NCBI GenBank assembly: GCA_947176785.1
Contig: CAMWSA010000033.1
Coordinates: 1 to 17,789 of the forward strand
Length of the DNA stretch: 17,789 nt
From: an uncultured Lachnospiraceae bacterium
GTDB lineage: Bacteria > Bacillota > Clostridia > Lachnospirales > Lachnospiraceae
Direction of reading: 5' to 3'
In this document: positions 14,547 through 17,789 of the stretch, piece after piece
Layout: each line of letters opens with the position of its first letter
Numbering within the stretch: the first letter of the stretch is position 1
Notes under the pieces: generated by a model
Told to the model about the DNA's origin: nothing
Databases searched by the model: none
Seen by the model: the letters and a program-made list of their open reading frames with translations, nothing else
Translations under genes and position numbers: made by a program

Positions 14547-16958
14547 TTACCCGTTTTCCGCCCCCCGAAGGCGTTCTACCAACGCATCCTTCGCAAAGCG
14601 GCGCATGATAATGAGTGTGATGAGGATGGGGACGATGGTCAGCACACCGCCATAGGCCAGGGCAAGCCCTGTAGGGAATCGAAATGCCATATAGAAAGCG
14701 CCTCTCCTGTACAGCATCCCGCTGAGTACATATCCGCAGAGCGTGCCGACAGTCATGGTCACGCCCACAGCAGCCAGTACCAGCAGCAGACTCTCCCCCA
14801 GCAGCATCTTTCGAAGCTGCCCCTTGCCCATACCTATGGATTCCAGCATGGCAAGTTCCTGCCTGCGGGTGACGATATTGGTAATCAGTGTGTTCATCAT
14901 ACTCAATATGCTGAACATCATAATGAATACCGCCAAACCGCTGATGGCGCCAAAAATCTGATCCATATTCCGGGCATAAGCCGCCCTGCGCTCCGCCAGG
15001 GTTTCCAGGCCCAGTTCCGCCCTCTCTGCCACCATCTGTTCCAGCGCATCTCCCACCGCGGATTCCTGCGCCGCAGATGCCGCCACCAGCAAGCCGGTAT
15101 TCAGGCTGTCATATTCCACCAAGTCCAGTATAGCCTGTTCGGGCATCAAAAACCATCCCTCCAGCCCATTGTGTTCCAGCACAAAGCGGTCATCTACAAT
15201 TCCCAGAATCGTAACCTCCCTTTCTGCTGTCTGAATGCCGTCATAGTAGTGCAGCGTAATCCTGTCGCCCGTCCGGAATTGCCATCCATAGATTTCCTGG
15301 ACGGTGCCGTTGCCTGCGGCCAGAACGTAATCGCCGCTCATCAGCTTGTCATAGTCCGCACTTCCGTCTTCCAGGTATTGCCCGATTTGCTCCGTCTCCT
15401 GGGCTGTCAGAGGATAAATCATATCATTGCTGCCATATTCATCCCGCTGGGGCAAATCAAAACGCACCCCAAAATACTTAACCTGATCCACCCTTTCCAC
15501 CCCCTCCAGAGCGGAAATCTCCGCAGCCATATCTCCGTCCAGAGGAGCCTGGGCCTGCAGACCGCTGATACCGTTTTCACTCAATTCCATTGCCGCCCGG
15601 GTATAATAGATATAAAATTCCGCATTTCGAAAATATCCCTGTCTGGCGAAATTATCCTTGTCGAAAGAAGACATATAGGTGGCCGCCGTCATAAAGAGAA
15701 TGCCGCCCAGGCCCAGGGATAACATGGTAATGACCGCTTTCTTCTTATTTTTGGAAAAATTCATGGTCGCCAGGCCCAGGGATGTCAGCCTGCGGCACAG
15801 CTTCCTGCCTCCCGTCTGCTTCATCTCCTCCTGGGGCACATAGCGCAGCGCCTCCATGGGTGAGACAGCCGCCGCTATTTTAGCGGGCCTATGCACGGAA
15901 ATCATGGTGATCACATAGATTACGGCAAATACCGCAATCAGAATTGCCAACATATTGCCGAGGCTGAATCCGTCGGGGATAAGGGCATAGCCCACCACTA
16001 CACCGATGGCCATGCCCAAGGGGGCGGAGCGGAGAAACAACATACCGCCCTCTCTGGAGACCATCTTTTTCATCTGCTTTCTGGTCATGCCAATGGTGCG
16101 AAGCTGTCCAAACTGGTGGATTCTTCCTATGACGGACAGGTAAAATACGCCGTAGATTACCAAAGTACAGGCCAGCAGAATCACCGCCCCCACCAGCCCC
16201 CACAGGATCACGGTCTGAGAGTCCGGAGTAAGGGAATCCAGAAAAGCTTTGGAGGGATTCACATATTTCCTCTCGATCCCCTGCTCCTGGCCGATCTGAT
16301 ACATCAGATTCTTACATTCCTGAGCCGACAGAAAGGCCGCATCAGACAGTTTTGCATACACCTCATAGGGCTGACCGGCCAACTGGCTGCCATGCTCCGC
16401 ATAACCCCGGGAGAAAAACACGGAATATTGCTTTGCTTCATCACTTCCTGCCAGGATGCCGGAGACGGTAAAGGTTTCTGTGCTGCCGTCATAAAAAGGA
16501 AAGGTCACACTGCTTCCCTCCTTAGGCTCTATGCCCATCCTCCGAAGCATGGCACCGCAGACAGCCACCTCATTGTCCCGGGATGGCAGCGTTCCGCTTT
16601 CCAGCTGCCCCACCCGGATCTCGTCGGACATTTCGCTGACATAGTATGGCATAAAGCTGATGTTCCCCATCTCTGTTAGCACTCCCGTTTTTACCTGGAT
16701 CTGGAAGGAGATCCGCTCATCCCTCTTCAGAGCCTCTGCCTGCTCCTTTGTCAGGTTGTAGAAGCTCACCTGCTGCCTGTGGGCCAGTTCTCTTCTGTTC
16801 TGCTCCTCCTGCCCCATGGAAAATGCCAGGATTCCCGTGAGAAGGGCCGATGCCAGGGCAATGGTAATCATCACGAAAATATTGCGCATACGGCTGGTTT
16901 TCAGACTCTGCCCGGACATCAATGATATCATTTTACTGGTTATTTTTTTGCTGTTCAT
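14547..16958 (-). CDS. FtsX-family ABC transporter permease (eight TM, two MacB/FtsX repeats)
   Basis: An 803-residue permease with TM segments at about residues 27-48, 251-275, 306-326, 334-355, 408-428, 669-693, 722-747 and 763-785. Each half is one TM, a large extracytoplasmic domain of about 200-240 residues, then a three-TM FtsX domain. The cytoplasmic coupling motifs FGQLRTIGMTRKQM (283-296) and QELAMLESIGMGKGQL (701-716) are both present. Such proteins do not import solutes: they export peptides or lipids or pass ATP-driven motion to the cell surface (MacB, BceB, LolCE classes). The ten-TM BceB layout does not fit. The partner ATPase is encoded 90 bases upstream. The ATG at 16958 has GAGGG close by. 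The gene appears intact; the substrate is unknown. Confidence 0.92.
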   Translation of the reverse strand: MNSKKITSKMISLMSGQSLKTSRMRNIFVMITIALASALLTGILAFSMGQEEQNRRELAHRQQVSFYNLTKEQAEALKRDERISFQIQVKTGVLTEMGNISFMPYYVSEMSDEIRVGQLESGTLPSRDNEVAVCGAMLRRMGIEPKEGSSVTFPFYDGSTETFTVSGILAGSDEAKQYSVFFSRGYAEHGSQLAGQPYEVYAKLSDAAFLSAQECKNLMYQIGQEQGIERKYVNPSKAFLDSLTPDSQTVILWGLVGAVILLACTLVIYGVFYLSVIGRIHQFGQLRTIGMTRKQMKKMVSREGGMLFLRSAPLGMAIGVVVGYALIPDGFSLGNMLAILIAVFAVIYVITMISVHRPAKIAAAVSPMEALRYVPQEEMKQTGGRKLCRRLTSLGLATMNFSKNKKKAVITMLSLGLGGILFMTAATYMSSFDKDNFARQGYFRNAEFYIYYTRAAMELSENGISGLQAQAPLDGDMAAEISALEGVERVDQVKYFGVRFDLPQRDEYGSNDMIYPLTAQETEQIGQYLEDGSADYDKLMSGDYVLAAGNGTVQEIYGWQFRTGDRITLHYYDGIQTAEREVTILGIVDDRFVLEHNGLEGWFLMPEQAILDLVEYDSLNTGLLVAASAAQESAVGDALEQMVAERAELGLETLAERRAAYARNMDQIFGAISGLAVFIMMFSILSMMNTLITNIVTRRQELAMLESIGMGKGQLRKMLLGESLLLVLAAVGVTMTVGTLCGYVLSGMLYRRGAFYMAFRFPTGLALAYGGVLTIVPILITLIIMRRFAKDALVERLRGAENG

Positions 16959-17048
16959 ATTACCCTCTTTTCTATACTATACGCACGAGAGGTTAGATTT
17001 TCCTTTCTGCACGTCACATGCTGCCCGATTATGTAGACTACCTCCCTT

Positions 17049-17711
17049 TTATACGATTTTCCCATCTTCTATACGGATTCTCACATCCGCTTTTTCGGCA
17101 ATCTCCGGATTGTGGGTGATCATCACAATGGTCTGCCGGAATTTATCGGCGGTCGTCTTCAGCAGGTCAATCACCTTGTCGCTGGTGCGGCTGTCCAGAT
17201 TGCCGGTGGGCTCGTCAGCCAGAATAATGGCCGGCTTGGAGATCAACGCCCTGGCGATGGCTACCCGCTGCTGCTGGCCGCCGGACAGATGGCTGGGATA
17301 GTTTTTCAGCTTGCCCTCCAACTCCAAAAACTGCACAATCTGCTCCAGGAACCTTGCATCCTCCGTCCTGCCGTCCAGACGCACGGGCAATACAATATTT
17401 TCATAGGCGGTAAGGTAGGGGATCAGGTTATAGTTTTGAAAGATAAAACCGATTCTCTGCCTGCGGAAAACAGTGAGTTGTTCCTCTCCCATCTTTTCGA
17501 TGCTCCTGTCCTCTACGGTCACGCCGCCGGAGGTAGGAGTGTCCAGTCCCCCCAGCATGTTCAGCAGCGTGGACTTTCCACTGCCCGACGTGCCAATGAT
17601 GGCTACGAACTGTCCGTCTTCCACGGATACATTCACATCATCCAGTGCCTTCACAAGGCTCTCGCCTTTGCCGTAATATTTTTTTAGATTTGTCGTTTTT
17701 AAGATTGTCAT
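17049..17711 (-). CDS. ABC transporter ATP-binding protein, MacB/LolD type
   Basis: A 220-residue ATPase complete in all motifs: Walker A GTSGSGKS (40-47), Q-loop glutamine at 92 in FIFQNYNLIPYLTA, signature LSGGQQQR (142-149), Walker B AIILADE (161-167) followed by PTGNLD, and switch histidine H200 in MITHNPE. The Q-loop neighbourhood and length are typical of ATPases that partner FtsX-like permeases, and the next gene downstream is one. The two together make a full exporter or surface-remodelling complex at the membrane. The ATG at 17711 has AAGGGAG seven bases upstream. The leader shares sequence with the YerB-like leader; the promoter lies outside the window. Confidence 0.96.
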   Translation of the reverse strand: MTILKTTNLKKYYGKGESLVKALDDVNVSVEDGQFVAIIGTSGSGKSTLLNMLGGLDTPTSGGVTVEDRSIEKMGEEQLTVFRRQRIGFIFQNYNLIPYLTAYENIVLPVRLDGRTEDARFLEQIVQFLELEGKLKNYPSHLSGGQQQRVAIARALISKPAIILADEPTGNLDSRTSDKVIDLLKTTADKFRQTIVMITHNPEIAEKADVRIRIEDGKIV

Positions 17712-17789
17712 GTTATTTCTCCCTTCTTATTTAAGAGTTCCGCATGTTCCCGGAAAGCACACAGGCCCGTGATGAATATGCAGACGCTT
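17712..17789 (-). repeat. Leader of the ABC operon, second copy of the shared leader element (cut by window edge)
   Basis: On the minus strand the segment GGGAACATGCGGAA, then TTAA, AAGAA and the Shine-Dalgarno site, lines up with the YerB-like gene's leader at almost the same distance from the start codon; about 27 of 34 aligned bases agree by eye, and weaker similarity continues upstream (CATATT...CCTGTGTG). A local TTCCG/CGGAA pairing is possible. The 5' part and promoter lie outside the window. Confidence 0.45.

Overview
The window looks like chromosomal DNA from a Gram-positive anaerobe of the Lachnospiraceae (Bacillota) type. The evidence is Shine-Dalgarno sites of the AGGAGG kind, sigma-A-like promoters with 17-base spacers, Gram-positive lipoproteins with lipoboxes, a YerB/DUF3048 lipoprotein, a DUF3810 membrane metalloprotein beside a MATE exporter, and an FtsX-type ABC exporter. 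This is inferred from protein style, not from a marker gene.

Layout. At the left edge is the 5' part of a six-TM membrane protein (minus strand), probably a diguanylate cyclase, behind a strong promoter. Next (minus) comes a two-gene unit, a MATE exporter overlapping a DUF3810 protein by 32 bases, read from a promoter near 3490 through a leader of about 190 bases. A YerB-like lipoprotein follows (minus), with its own promoter, a foldable leader and an intrinsic terminator. Then comes a polytopic membrane protein with a family GH2 beta-galactosidase downstream of it (minus), probably one operon. A divergent promoter region of about 440 bases separates these from two plus-strand genes: an M20D amidohydrolase and a large lipoprotein joining a propeller-like N-terminal half to an ABC solute-binding half. 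The right third (minus) holds an ABC ATPase, an FtsX-family permease with eight TM segments, an unrecognised 164-residue cytoplasmic protein, and a response-regulator receiver domain that carries the last ~35 residues of an HD-GYP domain and appears to be a 5'-truncated gene.

How the genes may work together. The ATPase and permease make a complete MacB/BceAB-like exporter or mechanotransmission complex; the two small genes behind it may be co-transcribed. The beta-galactosidase is cytoplasmic and serves uptake of galactosides. The solute-binding lipoprotein has no permease or ATPase partner in the window. No tRNA, rRNA, CRISPR array, prophage or transposase was seen.

The most unusual signals are a sequence shared by the leaders of the YerB-like gene and the ABC operon, the HD-GYP/receiver remnant beside an unknown gene, and the propeller/solute-binding architecture. 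None can be called a new system from sequence alone.
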